DNA of 64,000 nucleotides, taken from assembly GCA_947034895.1 (NCBI GenBank), contig OX344762.1, positions 73,340,981-73,404,980 on the forward strand. The letters run 5' to 3'. The DNA is from Rhytidiadelphus loreus. Taxonomy: Eukaryota > Streptophyta > Bryopsida > Hypnales > Hylocomiaceae. Made by a program: the position numbers and the translations under genes. The notes below the pieces were generated by a model that had not been told where the DNA came from, made no database searches, and was given only the letters and a program-made list of their open reading frames with translations. Positions 29,469 to 40,725 of this stretch are shown here, one piece after another. The first letter of the stretch is position 1. Every line of letters starts with the position of its first letter.

Positions 29469-32400
29469 ATGGTGACTATGGATGTGGACAATGCGGGCGA
29501 CAATGCGGTGGTGACAGGGACGGTGTCGAAGGAGATGAACGAGCTGCGATACTCCCGGTTGATGTACACTTTGGGACGAGACGCGGTGTATGCGTTGAGC
29601 CAGAGTCGCGTGCTGGTGCTGGGATGCAAGGGTCTAGGCGCCGAAGTGGCGAAGAATTTGGTCCTGTCGGGAGTGCAAGGGTTAGGGTTAGTGGATGAGG
29701 ACGTCGTCACGTTGGCTGACCTCGGGGCGCATTTTCTCTTGAGTGAGTCCGACGTCGGACGCAATCGCGCGGTGGTGACTGCTCAGAAATTGAAGGAGAT
29801 CCACCCGAGTGTGGACATTGTGACGTTGTCGAGTGTGGCCGTGGAGAGCGCGCTTGGAAGCTATGGATGCGTGGTGGCCACGAGTGGGGCGTTTCCCGAC
29901 CTAATTCGGTTGAATTCCATTTCTCGGTCGCTTGGAGTGCCGTTCGTTGCCGCGAATTGCCGTGGCGTGTTCTCGTTTGTGTTTGCGGATTTTGGCGACA
30001 GTTTCTCGGTTTTGGATGAGACAGGGGAGCCTGCGGGGCCGATACTGGTGGAAGGCATCACGCAGGACTTTCCTGCCACGGTGACTGTGGTGGAGGAACA
30101 GCGACATGGACTTGAGAATGGTGACGAGGTTTTGTTGAGTGGCGTTAAAGGTATGGAGGAGTTGAATCGTCCCACTCCGTATTCTGTGACAGTCACTGGA
30201 GTGCATTCATTCACAATTCAGGAGGATACTCGTTCTTTCGGGCGATATTTGTCAGGCGGATATTTCACCAAGCTGAAGACTGCAAACAATATGGAGTTTC
30301 TGTCTTTAGAGAAAGCGCTTGTTTCGCCGAAGTTCTGTATCGGCGATCCAGTGAAAGCCGCTCAAGCTTTACCTATGCATGTTGGCTTTCAAGCCGTGGA
30401 TGAATTTGAGAGACGTCACGTCGCAGATAATATATCGCCACCTAGATCGAATACGATTAGTCCTGACCAAGTGCACGATGTCGTCGCGATTGCTCGAGAA
30501 ATCTGGTCGAATTTGCATATTGCGAAGGATGGCGGCTATGCAATGGAATCGACAACTGATGGAGCGGAAGAGGAGTCGAACGAGGCGCTCTTGAAAGGGC
30601 TTGGTGAAAGGGATGGTCACAGGTCTGGATTTATAAGCGGCGAGAGCAGTAGTGCGGGTATTGCAGCAGCCAGCAGGGCAATCACATCAGGATCAGCAGA
30701 CAGGTTTTCCTTAGACGAGGAAATGATCCGGCTCATTGCATTAGGTGCATATGTGGAACTGTGTCCTGTAGCTGCCATAACGGGAGGTATTGCTGCACAG
30801 GAGGCCATTAAGGTACAGCAGCCTTCTTTATCTGGATAACTGTTGCACTGGTCAAAACGAATTCAGTGCGGACTTTGTTTTGATGTCCTAGTAGTGCTTG
30901 TTTTCTTTTAATCTGCCACCTTTTCTTAAGTGGTCCAAGTTCAAGGTGATGGTCTCTCTTCAAAATGTGCTTGATATGACCAAGTGTGATCATGCTGTTC
31001 GTTTAGAATGTAAACTTACGGTTCCTCGGTGCATGAGAATCATGAGGTGTGCTCTGTAGCTTCTCATGGCAGCGCTAATGCTAGTTGGTTTTGTTACTTG
31101 CAGGCTTTAACTAGGGTCTTCACGCCATTACAGCAGTGGCTCTACTTCGATGCTGTGGAGTGTCTGCCTAGTGCTCCACCTGCTCCTGAAGATAGGTTGC
31201 CATGTGGCTCTCGTTATGATCACCAGATTGCTTTGTTTGGTCGAGAATTTCAGGACAAGCTGGGCAGCCTTCAGGTACTATATAACTCATTACGCAAAAT
31301 ATTTAACACTATAATATTTAAATTTCTGTAATGTTTTATGGTATAATACTAAAATTCTTCAGGTATGTTCCATTGACGAATCTTCCATTCGAGTGCTGCC
31401 TAGCTTTTTCTCTATTTATAGCAGGCTGATTATTGTACAGCTTGCATCAGTTGTTGCGTAGGCGTGAGTGAAATAAATCGGTTATTGACGTAGTGTTTGT
31501 GGTTTTGCAGTGGCTCGTGGTGGGGGCAGGAGGACTAGGTTGTGAAGCTCTAAAGGACTTAGTGTTGATGGGCGTGGGCTGCAGTTCGAATGGCAGTATC
31601 ACTGTTACAGACATGGACACGGTGTCAAAATCTAACTTGATTGATCAAGTGCTGTATCAGCCTGAAGACGTGAGTCGTGGTAAGGCGCCAACTGCCGCAC
31701 GGGCCTTGCGCACCATCAATCCTACGGCTCAAATACATGCTCTCCAGGTAATTCTTCTGATGCCTTTAGTATGTGTATATGTTTCTAAATTTTTTTAAAT
31801 TCATTTTTATTTGAGCGCTTCACAAGTCGCTAATTTCAGATTGAGAATCGACGTCACACTCAATTATTGTAATGCCCAAGTCTGTCGTTCTGTCGTCTGA
31901 GTATTTTATCAGAAGTGGACCTGCATCTGTGCAGGAGAGGTTTGATCCAGAGACGGAGAATATATTTGACTCCTCATTCTTCAACTCCATAGCAGGTATA
32001 TTAGTTCTGGCTAGCAGTCTGTAGTGCTTCATGATGACATGAAATTATACTAGCAGTCGTGTAACGAATCTCATCGTCCTGCACGTGAGTTGCTATCTGA
32101 TAGGGATCTGGTTTGCGGGGAACAGGTGTATTTTCGGCTGTAGATACTTCGTCATCAAGGCTTTACCTGGATGCCCGATGCGTTTCCTACAGGAGGCCTA
32201 TGGTTGATGGCGGCAAGCATGGGACCAAAGGGAGTGTTCAGGTTTGAACATCGACGTCTTGCAAAGTTTTCTGGTTTACGTCTCTGAATGATACTGCGGA
32301 TGGTACTATCTTGCAATAGTTTAGAGGGTACTGCTGTTGTCAAAGAAGGGCACAGAATCTAGATAGTTTTTGTTCCGAGTGTTTCACAGTATTATGAGAA

Positions 32401-35400
32401 TGTCGCTGGGTGGGGACGTTGTTCAGTTGTTGCTGAAGTGTTGGTCTGGATTTTATAACGTCTTGTTTTTGGCATTATATTAAAAATTATATCTGAAATG
32501 CAAGATTTGGAGGGAATTCTCCTTAAGATGGCTATCTTAATTGCTTGGTTGCCTGTTTCGTTATACTGGATGTTGCCTTTAAGAATGGATTCGGCTTGAT
32601 ATCACAGTAGTATGATCAAATTAATGTGTTGATTTAGGGACTCTACTGTGGTGTAACTCTCAATTGTCGATATTTTCATTGCAATTGCAGGTATTTGTAC
32701 CTTTTCAGACAGAAATGTACGCATCTACCCGGGACCCTCCTGAGCACAAGGAAATGCCGATTTGTACGCTAAGGAATTTCCCTTATGCAATGGAACATAC
32801 CCTTAGATGGGCGGTGGAGACATTCGAGGCACTTTTCAAGAGCAGGCCAGCCGATGTGAATAACTACTTATCTAGCCGTGATTTCCAGGAATCTATACGT
32901 AAATCTCCAGCATCATCAAAGCTTCCTGTATTAGAATCTCTTCGTGATGCTCTTTTACGACACAGGCCTTTGAGGTATTCGTGATCCTCAATTATAATTT
33001 TTATTCTATTTGCTGCACGAAGCTTTTTCCAGCTTCTTTGATGCATTCCTTCTTTCAATTTCATCGTTCTATCCATCTCGAACAGTGGTGGCATGGAATT
33101 TAATGCATCGGATTAGTTGCGTTGAGTTTTGCTTTGTGCTAAGCTGCCGGATTTGAGTGTTTTTTCCAATCATGATGTAGAATGAGATGAGCTAATCACA
33201 AGGGGTTGGTGGTTCTAGTATTGATGCATGTGTACAGTGGGCGCGTCTGCAATTTGAAGACTTGTTTTCCAATAGCATCAAGCAGGTACACCACGTTGGC
33301 ATTATTTGCTGGCCTTTTTCGGTGATATTGCATAGAATTTTTACTATATCCGTACATTGTAGTCAAATCTAAAATGCTTACTGTCGTGAATGGACCCAAG
33401 TCCAACGGTTTTTATCCAATGTAGACCACTTGTGCAGGCTAAATATGTCTGGAAGTCTGACAAAGGATTTCCTCTTGATTTGTTTTTGCAGCTTTGTTTC
33501 AATTTCCCAGTAGGTATGACTACAACAGCTGGAGCGCCGTTCTGGAGCGGAACAAAGAGGTCTCCAACACCTATTACTTTTGATGTTACTGATAATCTTC
33601 ATCTGGACTTTATCATGGCTGCTGCCAACCTGCAAGCTACTGTGTATGGCCTTAAAGGCTGCAATGATCGGGCTGTCTTTGTAGATCTTCTTCAACGTGT
33701 TGTTGTTCCTCCTTTTCAACCCAAAGTAAGCCTTTTTTTGGAAGGCTCTTCCTCACCTTTTGATGTCCAATTTTCTTTACTTTCTGCATTGTCTCTTTCT
33801 GAAAGTGCCATTAATCTAAGTGTAAGTTTTTTTGTGCTGATTGCTAATGTTTTTGTTAATCTTTTCAGTCACAGGTTCCAGAGCAAAGTAGTGCCTTGTT
33901 TTAGATGTAGTATATTTAAGAATCTGTAAATTATCCTTGAATTCCTTCCAGTCGCTGAGCATTAAAGTTGGGACGCAGGAAGGGGTGAAAATAGCAGTAA
34001 CAGATACTGAATTGCGGAATCAATCAAATCCAAGGAAGTATCACGCTAGTTCAGGAGACAACGATGCTGCGGAGGCGTGTGATAGACTTCTGCGAGAGCT
34101 CCCCACTCCTGCTTCACTTGCGGTAACCTCTATCTTCCTACTATCTGCAGAAGGCTAGTAAATGCTCCAGAAGTTCATTCTTACAGTCTCTTTTAGGTTG
34201 TAGGAAGTTGCTATACACGTGTTTTGGTGATGCTTGTAGAGAAATTTAACTCTTTCCTGAGACAAGCATCTGAGTATTCTTTTGTTGGATGTCTTTTGAG
34301 AGGCTTTTGATTATTAGTTTAATATACGAGGTGACTGTCGATGGAAGTAGAGCAACCACACAGCCGACTGTTCACGTTGGTAATTACTACCGCATAATGA
34401 GAAAGAGCTCATTACGCTCATTGCAAACTTTCAGGTTGTGCTTGATGATTGATGTCCTGTTTCGTCTTGAATGTTCACAGGGTTACAGGTTGGTGCCTAT
34501 TGAATTTGAGAAGGATGATGAACACAGTTTCCATGTTGAGTTTGTGGCTGCTGCTTCAAGCTTGAGGGGACGGAATTATGGCATTCCCAGCACTGATATA
34601 CTGCAGGTGTGTAGTTTTGAGTTTCTCAATGTATTCCTCCTATGCATCTTCTGCTTCCTCTTTGCTTCTGAGTGGTACTTATGTCGGTACACAACAGATT
34701 TCTACATTGAGTCGTTGTATACTACTCTGCAAGTTTTTTTTATCAGTAAAGCACGTGCCATATATATGTATATGGAAATCATTCATTTTGTGCTGAACGA
34801 CAGCATTTTCTGCGGAAAGTCAATTATTGTCATTTTCGATTATTTATTAGAATAGAACAGCGCAGCTTGCAGCAAGCAAAGCAGTTCTCTATTGAAATGA
34901 TCTGATTTTTAATGATTATGGCTTTGGCTGAATGTAGGCACGGCTGGTGGGTGGAAGGGTGATACCATCCATTGTGACCTCTACAGCAGTGGTAGGTGGT
35001 CTTATGTGTCTGGAACTTTATAAGTTAATTCAAGGCAAACCTTTCACGCAGCATAAGCATGCCTACTTCAACTTGGCGGTCCCCTTGTTTGCGTTTGCAC
35101 AGCCTATCAAAGCGTTTGAGCACACGGTAAAGAGATTTCTCTTCCCCGGTTTTATTACAAATACTTCTTTGTGAGTTGGACAGTACAAGCATAATTTCGA
35201 GCTTGGTATTTCATTTGTGAATGCTGTGGCGTAAATTGTGAGTGACGGCTGCAGGTGGCAAGGAACCAGTTGGATCCTTTGGTCTGGACTTTGTGGGATA
35301 GATTTGAGATGGATTGTCAGAACATGTCCCTGGAGACATTTCTGGCTGAATTTCAGCGCCAGCAAGGACTTGAGGTAAAAGCTCATCATTTTAAGCATGT

Positions 35401-35839
35401 GGATTCCTTCTCCACTCAAATGGGTAGTACTTGTGGTATTGCTTCTGCATGTGTTTTGAATCTGTCTTGAACACTTTCTCTCTGTCATGACCTTCCCTTC
35501 GTCACTTTCCCTTAGTCGTGAACACTTTCCCTTTGTCACTTTCCCTTTTTTCATGATCGCAGCGTGACCAACACAACATGTCATGGCTTACATTCTGACT
35601 CGGATGAGAATGTTTTGCAGATCACCATGCTTTCGTTCGGAAAGAGTCTTTTATATGCAGAATTTCTACCTCGCAAGAAGTTGCAGGACAGAATGCCACT
35701 CTCTTTGATCGACCTCATCACAACCATTGGCAAAGTGACATTGCCTCCATCAGAGTCGACCATCTCCTTCTCTATTTCATGCACTGATGCCAAGGGTGAA
35801 GATGTGGAGGTGCCTGATGTTGTTGCAAGAGTACGGTAG
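29469..35839 (+). CDS. UBA1: Ubiquitin-activating enzyme E1, divergent
   Basis: Exons joined by hand: 29469-30812, 31104-31274, 31511-31747, 31935-31995, 32126-32241, 32691-32974, 33219-33285, 33492-33725, 33952-34122, 34481-34606, 34938-35126, 35255-35374, 35621-35839. All phases match, giving about 1,112 residues (typical E1 is 1,050-1,080). The N-terminal inactive adenylation half (SRLMYTLGRDAV, VLGCKGLGAEVAKN) is followed by the active adenylation domain (VGAGGLGCEALKD, TVTDMDTVSKSNL), the catalytic cysteine (PICTLRNFPYAMEHTL, about C668) and the ubiquitin-fold domain to the C-terminus (EDVEVPDVV). It resembles animal UBA1/UBA6 more than Arabidopsis UBA1 in my recollection. E1 enzymes adenylate ubiquitin and pass it as a thioester to E2 enzymes. 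The usual NRQFLFR reads IDQVLYQ, NALDN reads SAVDT, and GTLGTKG reads GKHGTKG. Activity on ubiquitin is therefore uncertain. The ATG at 29469 is the first in frame after a TAA at 29364. Confidence 0.9.
35463..35565 (+). repeat. Short repeats in the last E1 intron (GTCACTTTCCCTT)
   Basis: GTCACTTTCCCTT and GTGAACACTTTC recur within about 100 bp of the last intron. They are local tandem expansions. Confidence 0.5.
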
Positions 35840-36322
35840 ATCTCTAGCCTAGATCCTTGAACTTTTCAAACATTTGTAAAGAACCGTTCACTTCTTTGAG
35901 AAAACTGTACATTTTTACTCCTCAGAGCGAGTGTTCACATGATTTGTACCACGCCCCCTGCTATGCAATGCAAAATTCTACAAATGGAATCTGTTTTTAG
36001 TCTTTAGTGTTATTTTGATGTTTGTTATTGCTTCATTACCGAATTGCATAATTGCAGAAGGGAAGGATATCAGGTATACACAAGAATTTGTTATGTCCCC
36101 TGTTTTGAGAGCAGTGAGGCGAGTGGTGAAGACATGGGAAGTGCTAATCATCTCTTTTGAATATACTTTTCTCCTGCTATGTTATTCATTCTGCTCGTAC
36201 AAATTACCCGACATTTGTGCGACGTTGTGAAGTTATGATGGCCTGACTGAGAGGACATAGACTTCCTAGTTGCTAAATCAATCTTAGGTTATGGACTAGT
36301 TAATTGCTATGCAGGTAATGCA

Positions 36323-36351
36323 GCCCACTGTTATGGAAAATAACAGTGGGC
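36323..36351. other. Perfect 12-bp stem hairpin
   Basis: GCCCACTGTTAT and ATAACAGTGGGC pair perfectly around a 5-nt GGAAA loop. It lies about 480 bp past the E1 stop codon. There is no U-tract, and no RNA class is recognised. Confidence 0.6.
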
Positions 36352-36584
36352 CGGCCGGTACCTGTCTAGCTGTGGGAGCGGCAAGGGAGGTACTTCAGTC
36401 TCATGGACTTCTCAAAAGTACAAACAGGTGCATTAATGTCACAGGATGCTACCTCGTGGGTACAGTATAAATCATGGGCTTGAGAGTTGAGAAACTAGGA
36501 GATGACTTGGAGTCTTGGAGTTGGTCTTAAGACCTAGTTCGCCTCATGAGTCAAGTTCGGGAGATGACTTGGAGATGGTCTTAA

Positions 36585-36765
36585 CCCTTTTAAGGATGAC
36601 AAATTCATGATTTTAAAGTGATCATTTTTATTGGTCCTATTGTGAAAAAGTATAAATTACATCTAAAAAATTTCATATCAATAAATCTATGTATTATCAT
36701 TTCAAAATTGCTAAAATAAATATGAGACCACATGCTAGAAAGTTGTCTCCTTTGTCCTTAAAGGG
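36585..36765. mobile_element. TTAA-flanked MITE, 181 bp (family A)
   Basis: The ends are CCCTTTTAAGGATGACAAA and TTTGTCCTTAAAGGG, imperfectly inverted. Both ends are bordered by TTAA (36581-36584, 36766-36769), with no longer flanking duplication. A relative with the same internal phrases (ATTCATGATTTT, TTCATATCAATA) lies at 57729-57967. Confidence 0.65.
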
Positions 36766-37797
36766 TTAAAACCTAGGGTGTCTTTAAAATCAAGTTTGTC
36801 ACTGTGAGAGCTATTTATGAATTAGTAGTAAAGTGAATTTTTACCTCATCAAGCAAAAAATACATTAGATTATTGGAAGTCAAATAATTCCAACCACAAC
36901 ATAGACAATATATAAATGCACCAATCATATTCTGATATACACTCTATGACATGTTGATCTATATCAACATCTAATTGACATAGGTGGCAAGAATTGAAAT
37001 TGCCCTTTATAACTCATAAAATGTCCATTTCATGACTTTGGAGCACTTAGTCCCTTCATATTACATGCATAGGCATTGTACCAAAATATCTCCTAAGAAA
37101 GACAATCATAAATAACTAAATCCCATTGTAGAAATAATTGAATTCTATAATTCCCATCACAAGTCTGTAGTCTAAAATTCTCTTTATTTATATAGAAAGC
37201 CCAATTTGGATTGCAACAAGTTTTATTTTTTGTGTATTTGATATACAAGGTGCATGAAATGATGTATATAAAAAATTACAAAAGTTTGTATTCATATTGG
37301 GCTAGATTCAATGACACGTGGCACTTCCAACTTAGATCATTATTGCACCTCCTACATGTTTGAAAAGTTGCAAAACGGCCATGTATTCTACATGTATGGA
37401 GGTATATTTGAAGGTGATTAGGTTTAGATATTAAAATGACCTCCCAATGAAAGATACTAGTTGTTAGAGATTGTGTGTATGGTCCCCATTAGGTAGACCT
37501 TTAAGGATTGAAAATGTTGAAATCAATGTCTATAGATTTGGAACAATACACAATAGATTGAATTTGATAAAAAAAAAAAAAAAATTGTTTTGGAGTTAGT
37601 GATTGATGACAACCCATCTTCAAAAATCAAGGTTTACTATTGGAAAAAGTGAATAGAAAACAAAAGCTTTTAGAAAGTGAACATGGAGTGCATAGTATTG
37701 GAAGAACCATTATGGCTTGAGAAATTGAAAAGGGAGCTCTTGTAGCTATGATGTGACAAAAATTGAATGGCAACTGTTGTAGATTCTAAGGTCTTAA

Positions 37798-38205
37798 GAG
37801 CATCACCACCCTTGCCCTGTATATGGGACCAGGACAGCCAAAAGGCAAGCCAGTCTCTAAATCGCCTCCCACTGTGACGTTGGTAAAGCCCGTTTGGGAC
37901 TCGAGTACACTAAAATTTCTAAATTTCACTATAGGACAACATAGGCAACAAAAATATGAACTGTGCCCAGAGTTGCAAGATTTGCCGAGTTTTATGTGCT
38001 CAGAAACATTCTTTCAAGGAGACTTTGAATTTTTTAAACCCCCTACAAGTTGGAGGCGTGGAGTCAGCAACTAGATTTCCTGGTGAGGAGCGCTTTAGCC
38101 GTCTGCATGTTGGGGCAACAACTTCCTGTAGTGGCCAAGATACCTCTAATGCACACTAAGCTACCTATCCCGTGGGAGATTGGCCGCTCTACAGTGGCGA
38201 TGCTC
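37798..38205. mobile_element. Tourist/PIF-Harbinger-like MITE, TAA duplication
   Basis: 408 bp with ends GAGCATCACCAC and GTGGCGATGCTC, flanked by TAA at 37795-37797 and 38206-38208. The terminal motif GAGCATC is shared with the element at 58395-58657. The 83-codon frame inside has no recognisable domain. Confidence 0.65.
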
Positions 38206-39765
38206 TAAATTGTAGTCTTCAAAAATCAAGATTCTACTAGTGATGTATAATAGACCTACTCTCATCCAATGAAAGTGCCCTCTATACATAAATGGTTAGC
38301 AACAACATTATGATACTATTCCAGAGATTAGAGTGAATTAAATGTACAATTAATAAATTAAATATAAGATAAATGTATGATTTATCATTTAGTACACCAA
38401 AATTGTAAATACTACAAATTTTAAATTATTGGGTCACAAATAGTGTTCTTTTTACTATTTGAGAAAGTGCCAAAATGGCAATCATTTAGAATTTGGTGCT
38501 AAAAAAAAGGGCTCGTCACATGTCAATTTAGGCTACCTCATGCAAGAGAACATAATGTCCTTATTACTTACCAACCAAAATGCACATCAATATATTAATT
38601 AAGGTTAATTCTACATCAATTTCACATTGATTTTTTTTAGGCCATTGATATTTTTAGAGTCATTTTAGTACAAATATATTTCAAAAATTATAATTTTGTT
38701 GTAGTTAACCAAATATATGAGAACAAATTATTTTTTAAATTCACTCAAAGGATCTAACTTGTTTCAACTTCATACTTCATATAAGGTAACTACACCTAAA
38801 TGCAATTGAGTAAGCAATTGAATATTTCTATTATTAAATTGTCTATTTCTTGGTTGGATCTTGTTAGAGGTTAAAAATGTCTTTTAGATTCTCTTCTTAT
38901 ACATTTATTAAATAGTGAATGAATAAGCTATAGATTTTCAAAATGTTGAAAGATAGATATTTCTAGAATCAACTGTAGACTGTCATGAGTAGAGTGAGTA
39001 CATTTTAGGAATTTTTTTGTAAAGGTTGATTTTAGAAAAAGACCATCATTAGGTGTAGTTAACTTATGTGAGTGCTTAAAAAATTCTCACAAAACAAACA
39101 CATGGATTGATAGATTATGTAAACAATTTTCAACTATGGTGTCAAGCTTGACAACATAAAGGGAAATGTATGTGTATTTTAGCTAAACCTAATTCAATAC
39201 AAAATAGTAGTTGCAACTTGCCAAAATGCTAGTAAAGGTAATTGAGGTAGAAATCTAAATCCATAAGTTGTAAAGAATCACAAATACAAAATATTTTTAA
39301 ATTTTTTTATTAATCTTCTAATGTCCATATGCTATTTTAAGACAATTGTCTAGTTTTGAATATGTGGAGGTTTTAAATTCAATTTTTTGTGATTTGGGGG
39401 CTATAATTCAAAATCCAACCACTTAGATAGAATCAACATCTTAACACTATTTGGAAGCCAAAAAATCATGCTATGTAAGCAAGTCTTTTGAAAGATTATA
39501 AATACGTCTTTGAACTGAAGTGCCCTACACATTGTTGTAAAAATTCAGAAGTTTCCTTGAGTGAAGTTGTTGATATTTTTCTACATCTTCTCATTGAAAT
39601 GTCCATATCTTTTGCAATAATAGTTCAAATCATAGAAAACAAAGCTTGTTGGAATCCTAGCTTCACCATTTATCTTTCAATGTTGACCATCATGTCTAAA
39701 ACAACCCACAATAAATGTTGTTCATCGTAATGTGAGGCAACGATCTAAATTAGGTTCATTGGACT

Positions 39766-40222
39766 TTAGCCCTCAACCCTTGAACACTAGGGCGGTCATC
39801 GTGGAAATCATCTATTTTGTCACTATGTAAATTGTTGGCTTAAAAAAATGAAAAATTCCTCATTGGAAGACAAACTTCTGTAGAAGACATTTCCTTCCCA
39901 CACAAATTTTAGAAGATGAATAGTTGCACTTTTGTCCCACATGGAGAGATTCTTCATCATTCATCGGCCCCAAAACGTCCTCGCGTCGTTTATAAGTTAA
40001 AGGACAGACTACTGAATGTGGAAATCATTCCTTTGGTTACCGTGCAAATTATTTGCTTCAAAAATTGTAAAAGCACCCATTGGAAGTCAAACCACTGTAA
40101 AAAAACTTTTCCCTTTCACAACAAAATTTTGAGGATGAATAGTTACACTTTTGTCTTATAAGAAGGATTTTTGTCATAGACTTGGATAAAAAATGTCCTT
40201 GTTGACATTCAAGGGTTAGGGG
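39766..40222. repeat. Two tandem copies of family D element
   Basis: Two consecutive units of about 225 bp share GTGGAAATCAT, TTGGAAG.CAAAC, TTTCACAACAAAATTT and GATGAATAGTT.CACTTTTGTC, matching 14269-14494. The right end is GGGTTAGGGGTTAA. Confidence 0.6.
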
Positions 40223-40725
40223 TTAAAATGAAGGAGATACGAAGTATTATATTTGTTGAAAGAAGAAATGTAACTCATTAGAAGAGATTTCAGGATTTTG
40301 AGGGCTGTTTCGGCGCCGTTCCCCCGGTAGTTAAAGAACGCCGATGTCAAATTTATTTTTTTTTGAAAAAAAATAAAAAAAATAAAAATTTAAAGTTCTT
40401 AAAATGAGAAACAAAAGTAAATTTTTTTTTTTTTTTTTTTTTTTCAAAAAAACTGAACTGACCTGGTAACAGCGGATTTAGGCGGTTCTAGGGGGGTTTC
40501 GAGTTGGGAACTCGCAGCCCTCCCCGAGAGCCAAAACACATGTAATGACATGGAATTGGAGAATGCCAATTCTCCTAGTAACAACAACCACGGTCTTACA
40601 CCCAGAACCCGCGGTCTTACACGCTCAAACGCCACTGATGAATACCTTGGTGCGCATCCCGTGCCACTCCCAACAAAATTTGCGTGCGGCCAGATTGCTG
40701 CTATGAAATTGTCACAACTGGAAGC

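Larger units (their letters stand above)
35840..40725. other. Intergenic region between E1 and TH2 genes
   Basis: No gene is seen. Besides the bounded elements listed (hairpin 36323-36351, MITEs 36585-36765 and 37798-38205, tandem copies 39766-40222) it is AT-rich sequence, with an A-rich/T-rich tract near 40360-40445. The first 100-200 bp are probably the E1 3' UTR. Confidence 0.5.

Noticed and set aside
32090..32160. Apparent frameshift in the E1 gene between SIAG and DTSSRLYLD
   Set aside because: Using the AG at 32124-32125 as acceptor (exon 32126-32241, phase 1) restores the frame and aligns GVFSAVDTSSRLYLD with GVANALDNVDARMYMD, so no break is needed.
37823..38159. Two overlapping 67-83 codon frames
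   Set aside because: They lie entirely within a bounded MITE and show no protein family signal.
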